Notes: generated by a model not told the origin, from the letters alone. A stretch of 61,986 bases of DNA from Defluviitaleaceae bacterium (GCA_009786535.1 WQRX01000023.1:1-61986), one strand, 5' to 3'. Positions 52,376 to 61,875 are shown, numbered from the stretch's first letter. A program made the numbers and translations.

Positions 52376-55147
52376 ATGAGGCAAAAATATTTAAAACGCA
52401 TTTTTATATTCGCTGTTTTTGTATTATTGCTTATTTTTTCCGCCTGCGGGCGCGGCAACCGCGATGCAAGTGAAAACGAAAGAAATGACCGCACCAACAA
52501 TGCAACGGCGGCATACATTTCCCCTGCAACACGGTTAACGGTAGCCGTAACTTTAGGTATGCAGGATACCGCCCGGCAGGCGGGCGAAGCCTTCCAAACT
52601 CATATGGCACAGCAGGGTATTTGGGTACATATTGACTACGAAATCATATTCGATGCAGACATGGATACGTATTTCCCCAATTTGTTAAGCCGTTTTGCGT
52701 CGGGGAAAGAGCCGGATTTATTTTTTATTCCATCTAACGAGTCGTTAGTTCCGTTTATAGAATACGGATTTTTAGCCGACATATACACACTTATTGACGA
52801 TTCTTCCATACTGCGCCGCGAAGACTTTTTCACAAATGTATTAGATGCATTGCTGTGGGACGGGCAGCTGTATGTCATGCCAATCAGTTTTACTCACGGG
52901 TATATTGGAATTAACGCCAGCATACCCCAATATTTTATTGATCGCTTTGCCGCACTTGACTGCGCTTCATTATCAAATACTGTAGCGTTATATTTAGATT
53001 TAATTGATGAATACCCGCAATTTGCCGAATATGCATTTATTAATAGTATGGAAGCGTGGCGTTTTTTTGAACCGGAGCTTAACCGATTTATCGACATGGG
53101 TAATCAAACCGCTGATTTTTTGGACGAATCACTGGTTGCGTTGTTTGAACAATTGCGCGCGGCATATAATGGCGGCGATGCTGCAAATATCAACTTCCGT
53201 AATATTTTTGCAGGTTACGACGAGATGGAAGAAATACAAAGCAATTATATATTTAAAATGTCGCGCATCATATGGGGAATGGACGCTATTTTTGACTTTA
53301 ATCGCCCATTTTTTATTCATCACACACCATGGGCGGATAATGCGGGGCGAATTATCACCGAGCATTCCATTAGTATGGCGGTAAGCCAAAATGCAGACCC
53401 CATCGCATTATATTTCTTATGGCATTTAATTGAACAAGCCGCCATGGGGGACGTTCCAATAAATGCCCTAAATATGCCGACTGTGCGGTCATCTTTCTAT
53501 GAACATGTGGAAACAGCATTGCGCGGCAATGCCCATCGCATGAACCGCACCGTGACCGGTGTTTTTGAGCAAATTCCTTTTATTGTTGACCGTATGTATC
53601 AGTATGCGGACCGGGCGGCAGCCACGCCTATTACCCCAATTTATTTGTCACGCACCACATTTGCTGATACGTTTAATGCGATTATGGCAAGCGATGTAAC
53701 TGCCCAAGTGGCTATAAACCAACTGGAGCAATATTTTAAAGGCTGGCTAAACCCCGCTTTTGTAATTACCCCACTGCCCGAAATTGCAACCGCCGAAGTT
53801 TTGCCCATACGCACATTAACGATTAAAGCAGAAGAAAGAAATATTGGTATTATCCGCCAAGCCGCGGCAATGATGAGCCAAAGCTGGGCACAAGAAGAAC
53901 GGGACTACACCTTCCGCATAGAAATTGATAGTTATCGTGCTTTTTTGGATGACGCGGAAGCCCGTCTAACGCGATTACAAGTCGAACTTATGGCGGGTAG
54001 CGGACCGGACATGTTTATATTGGGTCAACAGCCCATACGCGCTTATGCACAATCGGGATTGTTGGCAAATATACACGATTTAATGGATGCCTGCCCGCGC
54101 ACTAATAGTAACGACTTTTTTACCCAAGCATTAAAAGCCCATGAAATTAATGGCGGGTTGTATATGTTTCCGCTTAGCTTTGGGTTTCACTATGTGGCGA
54201 TAAATGCCAATGCTCCCCAAAGTATGATTGACCGCTTTAGCGCGCTACCCGGCATCAGTATTGCGCAATTGTTTCAATTGTACCATGATATTATGGCGGC
54301 ATATGGTGATGATTCAGACCCATTAACCATCGTGCAAAGCGGGTATATGATGGGTTTGCGTTCCGGACTTTTTAACGGTTTTATTGATTTTGATGCCCGC
54401 ACAGCCAATTTAATGGATGACCGTTTTATTGCATTGTTGGATAATTGGGCACCCCTAGACCCATGGGACGGCAGAACCACAGGCGGCACCGTGGCAGAGA
54501 GAGGTACTGTTAACCTACCCGCCGACTTGCGTGGAATGGCACGGCATTATATGTTTATGATAGAGAGCGAGTCATTACACCCCGGCAGTGCGTTTTTTGA
54601 ACCTGCGGAAACTCATTTTTTGCACCATATTCCGCTAACAGACGAAGAAGGTCGGTTACTGGTTTGCCGCTCCGGGCATGTGTTTTCACCAATATGGGCT
54701 ACGGTTTGTATTACCGCCGCAGGTGACAGCGCGCTCGCTTGGGAGTTTACCCAATTCTTAATCGCTGCGTATTCACAACCCACCCCGCAAGCGGTGGGTC
54801 GATGGCCAAAATGGGGGCAATATTCAATTGCCTCGCCCATATACCGCCCACTGTTTAACGGGCATATAGGGCGCGCGATGGAAATGTTTACAGGTCGATT
54901 TACAGGAGATGATTTTATCCCACGCAGGGCAATTGCCGCTGATAACCCCGACGAAATAGCGCAAGGCATTGAACTCGCCCGCACCCGTATCGCCGCTTAC
55001 AACGAAATGCCCATGATTATGATGGACCCTTTAATTCCCATACACCTATTCGAAGAACCGCTTAACCATCTTTCATGGGGGCTGGCAACCCCAAGAGAAA
55101 CCGCACAGCAATTGCAGAATGCTATTTCGTTATGGCTGATTGAGTAG
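52376..55147 (+). CDS. lipoprotein with two tandem substrate-binding-protein modules (SBP-1b)
   Basis: The 923 residues are a paralogue of SBP-1a. Lipobox LIFSACGRGN (Cys 23), modules about 50-455 and 465-923 with FASGKEPDLFFIP / MAGSGPDMFILG, DFFTNVL / DFFTQAL, YVMPISFTHGYIGINA / YMFPLSFGFHYVAINA and LAWEF. It is preceded by gcaaggagaaaact, 78 nt after SBP-1a, and ends the first operon. It has a somewhat higher G+C content than SBP-1a. Same caveat on function. Confidence 0.8.
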   Translation: MRQKYLKRIFIFAVFVLLLIFSACGRGNRDASENERNDRTNNATAAYISPATRLTVAVTLGMQDTARQAGEAFQTHMAQQGIWVHIDYEIIFDADMDTYFPNLLSRFASGKEPDLFFIPSNESLVPFIEYGFLADIYTLIDDSSILRREDFFTNVLDALLWDGQLYVMPISFTHGYIGINASIPQYFIDRFAALDCASLSNTVALYLDLIDEYPQFAEYAFINSMEAWRFFEPELNRFIDMGNQTADFLDESLVALFEQLRAAYNGGDAANINFRNIFAGYDEMEEIQSNYIFKMSRIIWGMDAIFDFNRPFFIHHTPWADNAGRIITEHSISMAVSQNADPIALYFLWHLIEQAAMGDVPINALNMPTVRSSFYEHVETALRGNAHRMNRTVTGVFEQIPFIVDRMYQYADRAAATPITPIYLSRTTFADTFNAIMASDVTAQVAINQLEQYFKGWLNPAFVITPLPEIATAEVLPIRTLTIKAEERNIGIIRQAAAMMSQSWAQEERDYTFRIEIDSYRAFLDDAEARLTRLQVELMAGSGPDMFILGQQPIRAYAQSGLLANIHDLMDACPRTNSNDFFTQALKAHEINGGLYMFPLSFGFHYVAINANAPQSMIDRFSALPGISIAQLFQLYHDIMAAYGDDSDPLTIVQSGYMMGLRSGLFNGFIDFDARTANLMDDRFIALLDNWAPLDPWDGRTTGGTVAERGTVNLPADLRGMARHYMFMIESESLHPGSAFFEPAETHFLHHIPLTDEEGRLLVCRSGHVFSPIWATVCITAAGDSALAWEFTQFLIAAYSQPTPQAVGRWPKWGQYSIASPIYRPLFNGHIGRAMEMFTGRFTGDDFIPRRAIAADNPDEIAQGIELARTRIAAYNEMPMIMMDPLIPIHLFEEPLNHLSWGLATPRETAQQLQNAISLWLIE

Positions 55148-55180
55148 GGGTAGAGGAGGCTTGGCGACCGTCTAAACTTG

Positions 55181-55295
55181 TTGACTATATAAAAACAAAA
55201 AAACGCTGTATTTACGCAGTTTATGTAAAGTGACTTGACTTTTTAATCGTAAAACATTGAAAAATGTATCACTTTTTGCGTCGGTTAGTCAACTT
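55181..55295. promoter_or_regulatory. operator-like array, copy 2: TTGACT, TTGACT, AGTCAACTT
   Basis: Sites are at 55181-55186, 55235-55240 and 55287-55295, offsets 54, 52 and then 16 nt to the -35 box, exactly as upstream of the first maturase, while intervening bases differ extensively. There is no regulator gene on the other strand here. Confidence 0.65.
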
Positions 55296-55297
55296 GT

Positions 55298-55472
55298 TTT
55301 TATTGACACGTAGTAATAACCGCTTTATTATCCACGCAAATACAACACTGCAAGGGGGAAGCGGGCATGGCTGTGGTAATTAAAACATTTAAGACCCCCA
55401 GCGGCAATTATGTGTATGATAGGGAAACAAATTCGCTGCTGTCCGTAAGTGAGGAAGAGTTTGTTGCTTGCC
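55298..55472 (+). repeat. long direct repeat, copy B (promoter, leader and first 35 codons)
   Basis: Near-identical to 46735-46910. It ends abruptly inside the Cys codon 35 of the maturase gene. Confidence 0.9.
55303..55331 (+). promoter_or_regulatory. consensus promoter of the second maturase operon
   Basis: TTGACA, 17-nt spacer, TATTAT; duplicate of 46740-46768. Confidence 0.85.
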
Positions 55473-56782
55473 GTAAAATAGAGGTCGGCAAAGCGAGTGA
55501 AGATGATTGGGCGTTATTGCAAAGGTACAAAAACCAAGGATATTTGCAAGAAAGTTGTTTAAAGACTATAAACCACCCTGCAACACAATATCTTCCGTTT
55601 CAAACGAGCGGTTCTATTACGCAATTAACATTGCAGTGTACGCAATTTTGCAATTTGCGTTGCAAATATTGTGCCTATTCGGGTAGCTATGAAGGGCAAC
55701 GCACACATACGCAAAGTGTTATGTCGTTAAATACGATGAAGCAAGCCATTGACTTTCTTATGAGCCATTCCATGCAGGTGCGCGAGGTTACAGTCGGGTT
55801 TTATGGTGGCGAACCTATGTTGGAGCTGGAATTGATAAAAAATTGTGTGGACTACATACAAACAAAATATAAGGGAAAGTCTGTAAATTACACCATGACA
55901 ACCAACGGAACGATATTAAACGACGAAATTATTAACTTTTTGATTGATAGCAACTTTAACTTAAATATAAGCTTGGATGGTCCAAAAGAATTGCATGATA
56001 AAAACCGGACGTTTATGGACGATAGCGGGTCATTTGACATTATTATGAACAATGTAAAGCACATTAAAAACAAGTATCCTGAATTTTTCAAAAAAATTTC
56101 GTTCCTTACTGTTGTTGCGCCCAAGGTTGATTTATCGTGCGTAAATAATTTTTACGACGCGGATGAAATACTAAACGACAGTACCGTTATGCAAAATACC
56201 GTAACGAGTTATGGATATAACGAAAATTTGCAATACGATAACTTGTACAATATAACCAATAATTACCATCACATGAAGGCGATACTCGCAGAATTGGGGG
56301 TGTACGATAAAAGTAAAGTGTCAAAGATGTTTGCCACAAGGTTGTCGGATGTAAACGATTTACATGGAATGCTTTCTAAGGTAAAAATGCTGGAAATTAT
56401 GCATCCGGGTGGTCCTTGTTTGCCTGGGGTAATGCGTCCTTTTGTAGCCGTTGATGGTAGCATATACCCGTGCGAACGTGTAAATGAATCTTTATCCATG
56501 GCAGTTGGGCATGTAAATACAGGATTAGACTTGCAAAAAATTGAAGCAATATTGAACGTAGGGAAACTAACCATAGATGAATGCAAAGCTTGTTGGAACT
56601 TTATACATTGCAAACTATGCGTTGCCGCCTGTGATAATGGGGATGGACTTTGCAAAAATACCAAGTTAAGCAATTGCATGATGTCTGAAGTGGCTACATT
56701 GGATGCATTAAAGACTATCTGCTTGTTGTTAGAGCAGGGTTATGATTTTGAAAGCCAAACAACAGCAAACAGGACGGGGTAA
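55367..56782 (+). CDS. ccpM: radical SAM/SPASM peptide maturase, copy 2 (CcpM type)
   Basis: The 471 residues are a paralogue of the maturase at 46805. The first 35 residues differ at one position, but the rest is diverged to roughly half identity by eye. CNLRCKYC is at the same place (Cys 95, 99, 102); FYGGEPMLEL, NISLDGPKELHD, and the SPASM cysteines in GGPCLPGVMRPF, YPCERV and CWNFIHCKLCVAAC are retained. Divergence suggests specialisation for precursor 2. It begins the second operon, and its stop is 3 nt from the partner gene. Confidence 0.9.
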   Translation: MAVVIKTFKTPSGNYVYDRETNSLLSVSEEEFVACRKIEVGKASEDDWALLQRYKNQGYLQESCLKTINHPATQYLPFQTSGSITQLTLQCTQFCNLRCKYCAYSGSYEGQRTHTQSVMSLNTMKQAIDFLMSHSMQVREVTVGFYGGEPMLELELIKNCVDYIQTKYKGKSVNYTMTTNGTILNDEIINFLIDSNFNLNISLDGPKELHDKNRTFMDDSGSFDIIMNNVKHIKNKYPEFFKKISFLTVVAPKVDLSCVNNFYDADEILNDSTVMQNTVTSYGYNENLQYDNLYNITNNYHHMKAILAELGVYDKSKVSKMFATRLSDVNDLHGMLSKVKMLEIMHPGGPCLPGVMRPFVAVDGSIYPCERVNESLSMAVGHVNTGLDLQKIEAILNVGKLTIDECKACWNFIHCKLCVAACDNGDGLCKNTKLSNCMMSEVATLDALKTICLLLEQGYDFESQTTANRTG

Positions 56783-56785
56783 AGC

Positions 56786-57859
56786 ATGGATAAAAAGTTA
56801 GCACTTTTTCCTATGACACGCAACTTGTGTGCCGTAGTGAGGTATCGTAGTTTATTACAGGGTTATGCGCTGCATTACGCATTTTGCCCCAGTTATATGT
56901 ATGCAAACAATAAAGATGTAAGCCAATTTGATGGCGGAACACTCGCAGATATAACCGTGACAGATTATTGCCAGTCAAAGTTAATGGAATGTGATTGTTT
57001 GTTTATTGATTATGATGAAAATATATCCGATTTATCCATTTACAAAGATATAATCGAAACTGCAAAGGAAATGAGTAAAGAACTTATATTTTCTTCAAAT
57101 ATTAAACAAAAATTATTAATGGCACATTCGCAAGAAAAGGATGAAGTCTCTTTTTATGCCGATAACGACAACGATATTTTACAATCAATAAATGTCCCGA
57201 TAATTACTGTACTATCCCACGGCTTACATACAGACCAATTTGCCGTAGAACTTGCGCTAAGAAAACATTTTATCGAGGCGGGTTACAAGGTGTCCCAAAT
57301 GGGTTCGTTTGATATAGGACATTTATTTGGGTTTGCTAACAAGCCTAATTTTATTAACGAACCTCGGGACGCTTATGAAAAAACGTTACGTTTTAACCAA
57401 TGGGCGCATGAACTAGTAAGCATGGAGCAACCCGAGTTGTTAATTATAGGCGTACCCGATTCAATTATGAAATATAATAATAAATTACTGCATGGTATGG
57501 GAGTGGCACCCGGTATTATATGTAATGCAATACAAAGTGATTTATCTATTGTTTGTACACATTATGGTGCGTACAAAGAAATGTTTTTTGATGAACTGTC
57601 ACAATATTGCAAATATCGGTTTGATACCCAAGTAAAGTTTTATAACTTAGCTAATGTAACGTCAACGCCGGACCCGGCTAATCGGAGTCATACGAAGCTT
57701 AATTATATAAAATTAGACAGCAATTATGTGTTAAACGGAATTAGTGATTTAAAAATGGAAAAAACCTATTTGTTTAATGTATTGGATGCACAATCTGCAT
57801 CCAATACTTGCGCGGCAGTGCAGGATGTATTAACAGATAATGTTAGGTATATGAAATAA
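56786..57859 (+). CDS. peptide maturation system protein, TIGR04066-like, copy 2
   Basis: This 357-residue paralogue of 48224-49285 keeps KLALFP, LSHGLHTDQFAVEL, GVPDSIMKYNNKLLHGMG and LFNVLD. No membrane segment or known catalytic motif is visible. It begins 3 nt after the second maturase and is followed by the single-module lipoprotein after 13 nt, so production of maturase and partner is coupled. Confidence 0.75.
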   Translation: MDKKLALFPMTRNLCAVVRYRSLLQGYALHYAFCPSYMYANNKDVSQFDGGTLADITVTDYCQSKLMECDCLFIDYDENISDLSIYKDIIETAKEMSKELIFSSNIKQKLLMAHSQEKDEVSFYADNDNDILQSINVPIITVLSHGLHTDQFAVELALRKHFIEAGYKVSQMGSFDIGHLFGFANKPNFINEPRDAYEKTLRFNQWAHELVSMEQPELLIIGVPDSIMKYNNKLLHGMGVAPGIICNAIQSDLSIVCTHYGAYKEMFFDELSQYCKYRFDTQVKFYNLANVTSTPDPANRSHTKLNYIKLDSNYVLNGISDLKMEKTYLFNVLDAQSASNTCAAVQDVLTDNVRYMK

Positions 57860-57872
57860 AGGAGTGACGGCG

Positions 57873-59384
57873 TTGAACCGACGAAAATTATTTTTTGTAT
57901 TTGTTATATTTTATGTTGCTATGCTTGTAGTTACCGCTTGTGGAAGAAGCAACGATAACGAAGTGGACAATACATCCGTAGATGTGAATGACAGTGATAA
58001 TTATATACCCAATCCTGTCCCGCCGGTTGACGAAGCAATAAATATTGATAATTACGAAAATGTATTAGAACTTGTGGTTGTTGCCGAATCGAGGGAGCGG
58101 GGTTTTATAAGGCAAGCAGAGCAAAGAATGAACGAAGCGAGGGCGGCAAGGGGTGAACCGCTGGTTAGTGTGGTCACAAATGACTACAATTTATCAAGTG
58201 GTTGGGATGTCGTTTCTGTCTTTAATGCGCGTTTAGGTGTTGAGTTAATGGCCGGCGGCGGTCCGGATTTGATTGTTACCAATATGTTAATGATTACCGA
58301 TTGGGTGCGTTCGGGTTTGTTTATGGATTTTTACGGAATAATTGAACAATGCCCAAATACGCGTTTGGAGGATTTTTACACGAATGTTCTGGAAGCCATG
58401 GCTTGCGGGGATGGGTTGCATGTTTTCCCATTAAGCTTTGGATTTGAGCATGTAGCAATTAATCTTAACATGCCGCCATCTGTAATAGAGCGATTTATAT
58501 CGTTTGATGAAATAAGTGTGGGCGATATTTTAGCAATATATGCAGATTTGCGAGCCAATTATCCTGCTCATATAAGCGGATTGTTGCTTGGTAATAAATT
58601 TTCACTGGTACCGCCGAGCGGAATGTTTTCATATACGAAGTTAAGTTTTATAGATTTTAATAATCGAGTATCGCATTTAACAGACGAGCGGTTTGTTTCA
58701 TTTTTACAAACATTTCAACAGTTGTTTAACCTTCAAAGCGGGTTGTATTCCGGCAGCATAGGTACTGTTTGGCCTCTTGTGAATGATTATATGGCTCGTC
58801 AATTATCCAACAAATATATTTTTATGATAGAGAGTGATGGTTTGGGACCTATAAATGCTTTATTTACACCTGTAAATCCTTATTTTTCACACTTTGTTCC
58901 CTTAGTAAACGAATTAGGGCAGTTGCGTATTGAAAATTTTTTGGGTGGTGCAACATGGACAAATGGATTAATACCTATCGCCGCCAATGACCCTATGCTG
59001 TCATGGGAATTTCTTATGCATTTATTGTATGTAATGGATGCCCAAAATACCCAAAGGCGGGAAATTGGCAGACATTCCATTTCAACGCCGATAAAGAGAG
59101 CGTTGTTTGAAGCAAGGACGAGACCAATTATTGAGCATACAATAGACAACTATGCCCAACGCTTTGTAGGGATGGATAATGCCGTATCACGTGAGTTACA
59201 ACTAGACGCGGCAGTAAATAGGCTGGCTTATTTAAATGAACGCGAAATATACGCCCCGCCCCTATTTCATGCAAGCCTAGCAACTTGGGATATTTTCTAT
59301 TCTTTACTGGCAGGCGTTATAACACCGGAAGATGCCGCCTTGCAAATGCATAATATTACAACTCTGCAATTTATGGAATGGTGA
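57873..59384 (+). CDS. lipoprotein with a single substrate-binding-protein module (SBP-2)
   Basis: The 503 residues start at TTG 57873, selected because aaaggag lies 8 nt upstream; an in-frame GTG at 57864 overlaps that site. The lipobox is LVVTACGRSN. One SBP module (about 60-500) matches the C-terminal modules of SBP-1a and -1b: LMAGGGPDLIVTN, FYTNVLEAM, LHVFPLSFGFEHVAINLN, LSWEF. An acidic Asp/Asn/Val spacer follows the lipid anchor. It may represent the ancestral unit from which the double proteins arose. Confidence 0.8.
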   Translation: MNRRKLFFVFVIFYVAMLVVTACGRSNDNEVDNTSVDVNDSDNYIPNPVPPVDEAINIDNYENVLELVVVAESRERGFIRQAEQRMNEARAARGEPLVSVVTNDYNLSSGWDVVSVFNARLGVELMAGGGPDLIVTNMLMITDWVRSGLFMDFYGIIEQCPNTRLEDFYTNVLEAMACGDGLHVFPLSFGFEHVAINLNMPPSVIERFISFDEISVGDILAIYADLRANYPAHISGLLLGNKFSLVPPSGMFSYTKLSFIDFNNRVSHLTDERFVSFLQTFQQLFNLQSGLYSGSIGTVWPLVNDYMARQLSNKYIFMIESDGLGPINALFTPVNPYFSHFVPLVNELGQLRIENFLGGATWTNGLIPIAANDPMLSWEFLMHLLYVMDAQNTQRREIGRHSISTPIKRALFEARTRPIIEHTIDNYAQRFVGMDNAVSRELQLDAAVNRLAYLNEREIYAPPLFHASLATWDIFYSLLAGVITPEDAALQMHNITTLQFMEW

Positions 59385-59458
59385 TAAATTAATTGCTTAA
59401 CATGCGTATAAATGTGCGCATTGTTATAAATAAAAATAGTGGGACGGAGGTGAAAATA

Positions 59459-59680
59459 ATGAAGACATTAAACAAGAGAACCGTGGCAATGGAGCTGAGC
59501 ATTGAATCTTACAATTGCACATGTAGCTGTTATTGCAGTTGCGCATGTACATGTACATGTAGTGCTGGACCAGCCACCCAAAGTCCACATGGGAATGTAC
59601 AATCGGGACCAAGCCGTAATGTGGTAAGCAGCGATGTACAATATTCCGGCAGTGCATGGCAGAATGGCGCTTACGTGTAA
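59459..59680 (+). CDS. Cys-rich RiPP precursor peptide 2 (CLI_3235 class)
   Basis: The 73 residues from ATG 59459 behind ggacggaggtgaaaata have leader MKTLNKRTVAMEL, the shared SIESYNC element and eight cysteines at every second position from 20 to 34. A 39-residue Cys-free tail follows that shares only general composition (Ser, Asn, Gln, Gly; AWQ) with precursor 1. Earlier in-frame ATGs have no ribosome site. Confidence 0.9.
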   Translation: MKTLNKRTVAMELSIESYNCTCSCYCSCACTCTCSAGPATQSPHGNVQSGPSRNVVSSDVQYSGSAWQNGAYV

Positions 59681-59694
59681 GCATCTATTGTTGT

Positions 59695-59730
59695 GGAAAA
59701 GCGGTATATTTATTTCTATATTGCTTTTCC
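59695..59730 (+). terminator. hairpin after precursor 2 (partial terminator or stabiliser)
   Basis: The GGAAAAGC/GCTTTTCC stem with a 20-nt AT-rich loop, without a T-run, lies 15 nt after the precursor stop, parallel to the hairpin after precursor 1. Confidence 0.5.
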
Positions 59731-59764
59731 TGTACATAAATACAACATGAGGTGATTATAAAAG

Positions 59765-60019
59765 ATGAAGAACGAAATAAAAAAACGGTTACTGTGTGCT
59801 ATAAATAACGTTGTGCTTTTAAATAATTACGAAGAGGCTGATTGTATTTTTAGCCAAAAATACAACATCTCTCCTACGGATATGGTGTATATTTTAAAGC
59901 AACTTGAAAAGGATTTTAACTTCAAAATCACCGACGATTTTATTGATTCATTAGAAATGTGTACATTCGCGCAATTGGAAAAGTTGTTAGAGGAATACAG
60001 CGATAAACAGTATGCGTAG
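59765..60019 (+). CDS. acyl-carrier-related protein of peptide maturation system
   Basis: The 84-residue helical protein resembles an acyl carrier protein (helix II DMVYILKQLEKDFNFKI, then T-F-x-Q-L at the end). The position of the phosphopantetheine serine (DSL in true ACPs) reads SPTD (36-39), so it probably cannot carry a prosthetic group; the DSL at 61-63 lies in the wrong place. An ACP-related small protein is a known companion of CLI_3235-class loci. It overlaps the exporter gene by 8 nt. Confidence 0.75.
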   Translation: MKNEIKKRLLCAINNVVLLNNYEEADCIFSQKYNISPTDMVYILKQLEKDFNFKITDDFIDSLEMCTFAQLEKLLEEYSDKQYA

Positions 60020-61799
60020 CTTCTTTTCCGCAGTACGCTGGTGTTTGGCGCTTTCTTGGCGGTCGTCTAAATTTTACACCCTTATACGCATAGCGGCGGA
60101 CATTGTCACGCCGCTTTTAACCATTATGCTTGCGTTTGTGGGTAAGCATATGCTTGATTTGCTTTCCGGGGCGCAGGGCTTACCCGCATGGTTACCGCAG
60201 GATACGCAAACGGCGTTATTGACTTTATTTGCTCTACTGTTTGGTATAGCCCTTGTGCGCTTGGGCAGCCAAAAAGCGGTGCAATACAGCCAAGCCATGC
60301 AAAGTGAAATGCTTAACGGCGAAATTGCACTTAGTATGATGAAGCGCTCGCTGGATGCGGATTTGGAATACTTCGATAACCCCGCCTATTACGACCGTTT
60401 GCAATCCGCTTCGCAGGATGCGATGGCGGTGTCTTACATATTGTGGAATGTGCTTTCCTGCATTAGCGCAAGCGTTTCCTTTATTGGGGCGTTTGCGGTT
60501 TTGTATACGGCAAGCCCGCTGTACGGGCTGGTGATGATGGCGGCGGCTGTGCCTGCTTCCATTGCTGCGGCAAAGTATACCAAGCTGCTGTATATGCTTA
60601 ATTTAGAGCAGGTGAACGAACACCGCCAAATGTATTATTGCCAGCACATCGCTTCGGAAAAGGCGTTCGCGCAGGATATGCGACTTTTTGGCGCGGGCGG
60701 GCGGTTAATGGCGCGGTACAGGGGCATTTGGCTGCAATTGTTTACCAAGCGTAAGGGCATGACGCGGCGGCGTTCGGTTTCTACAGGCTTGCTTGCCTGC
60801 TTGCCGGAAATGGTGGTGGCGCTTATTGGTGTAGACATCGCCTTTGGGGTGCTTGGCGGGTACAATACCGTGGGAGATTATGCATTATTTACGGGGCTTG
60901 CGGGGCAGCTTTGGGGTTCTATTAATATGTTTTCGTCCTCGGCATTGCAAATATACGACAATAAATTAAAAATTGAAAATATTAAACGGCTGGATGAATT
61001 TATTCCCCGTGTGCAAGACGAAGGCACGCGCACCTTAACGCAAGTAGAAACCGTTTCGTTTGAAGGCGTAGGCTTTACCTACCCGGCGGCGAAAACGCCC
61101 GCGTTGGCAGATATTACCTTCACGGTAAAAAGGGAAGAAAAAACCGTGCTTGTGGGGCTTAACGGCTCGGGCAAGTCTACGCTGGTTAAGCTGTTACTGC
61201 GCATGTATGACCCCGACACAGGCGCCATTTATATCAACGGCATAAATATAAAAGAATACAAAATTGCCGAACTGCGTAAGAATTTTAGCGTATATTTCCA
61301 AGATATGTTTAACTACAATTTTACCCTGCGCGAAAATTTTACCATTGCCGACCCGACGCACCCCCAAGGGGATGATGCGGCAAACGCGGCGTTGCAAGCG
61401 GCGTATGGCGGTGATGTTTTAGCAAAAGCAAGTAAGGGTATGGAAACTAGCATCACCCGTTTATACGACCCCGAAGGGATTGAGCTTTCCGGCGGGCAGC
61501 ACCAAAAATTGGCGTTGGCGCGGGCGTTATACCGCCGACATACTGCGCTTATATTGGATGAGCCTTCCTCCAATTTGGACCCCAAGGCAGAGCATGAAGT
61601 GTTTGAAGCTCTGCGCACCCTAACGGAGGGCAAGCTAACACTGTTTACCTCGCACCGTTTATCCAATGCAGCATTGGCGGATAGGATTATTGTACTGGAA
61701 AACGGACAAATTGTAGAAGACGGCACACAGGCACAGCTGCTGGAAAACAAGCATAGATATGCGGAATTATTCCAACTGCAAAAGGGGAAATATGAATAA
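60012..61799 (+). CDS. ABC exporter, fused membrane and ATPase domains
   Basis: The 595-residue half-transporter has six membrane helices in about 20-300 and an ATPase domain at 345-590: Walker A GLNGSGKST, Q-loop VYFQDMFNYNF, signature LSGGQHQKLALARAL, Walker B ALILDEPSSNLDP and TSHRLS. There is no N-terminal C39 peptidase, so it cannot cleave leaders itself. Position after precursor 2 and the ACP-related gene points to export of the modified peptides of both operons. The start overlaps the upstream gene. Confidence 0.92.
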   Translation: MRSFFSAVRWCLALSWRSSKFYTLIRIAADIVTPLLTIMLAFVGKHMLDLLSGAQGLPAWLPQDTQTALLTLFALLFGIALVRLGSQKAVQYSQAMQSEMLNGEIALSMMKRSLDADLEYFDNPAYYDRLQSASQDAMAVSYILWNVLSCISASVSFIGAFAVLYTASPLYGLVMMAAAVPASIAAAKYTKLLYMLNLEQVNEHRQMYYCQHIASEKAFAQDMRLFGAGGRLMARYRGIWLQLFTKRKGMTRRRSVSTGLLACLPEMVVALIGVDIAFGVLGGYNTVGDYALFTGLAGQLWGSINMFSSSALQIYDNKLKIENIKRLDEFIPRVQDEGTRTLTQVETVSFEGVGFTYPAAKTPALADITFTVKREEKTVLVGLNGSGKSTLVKLLLRMYDPDTGAIYINGINIKEYKIAELRKNFSVYFQDMFNYNFTLRENFTIADPTHPQGDDAANAALQAAYGGDVLAKASKGMETSITRLYDPEGIELSGGQHQKLALARALYRRHTALILDEPSSNLDPKAEHEVFEALRTLTEGKLTLFTSHRLSNAALADRIIVLENGQIVEDGTQAQLLENKHRYAELFQLQKGKYE

Positions 61800-61813
61800 G
61801 TACTGCCCCTAAG

Positions 61814-61842
61814 TTGCAAAAAGTGCAGATGCCTGCTAGAAT
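61814..61842 (+). promoter_or_regulatory. promoter before the terminal lipoprotein gene
   Basis: TTGCAA, 17-nt spacer, TAGAAT; start of transcription predicted about 28 nt before ATG 61876. Confidence 0.55.
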
Positions 61843-61875
61843 GGCGAAAATAATGATAAAATGCGGAGGTTTGTT

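Noticed and set aside
59424..59684. Frame antisense to precursor 2 with repeated Cys/Tyr/Met
   Set aside because: It is the mirror of the alternating Cys codons (tgt/aca repeats); no ribosome site.
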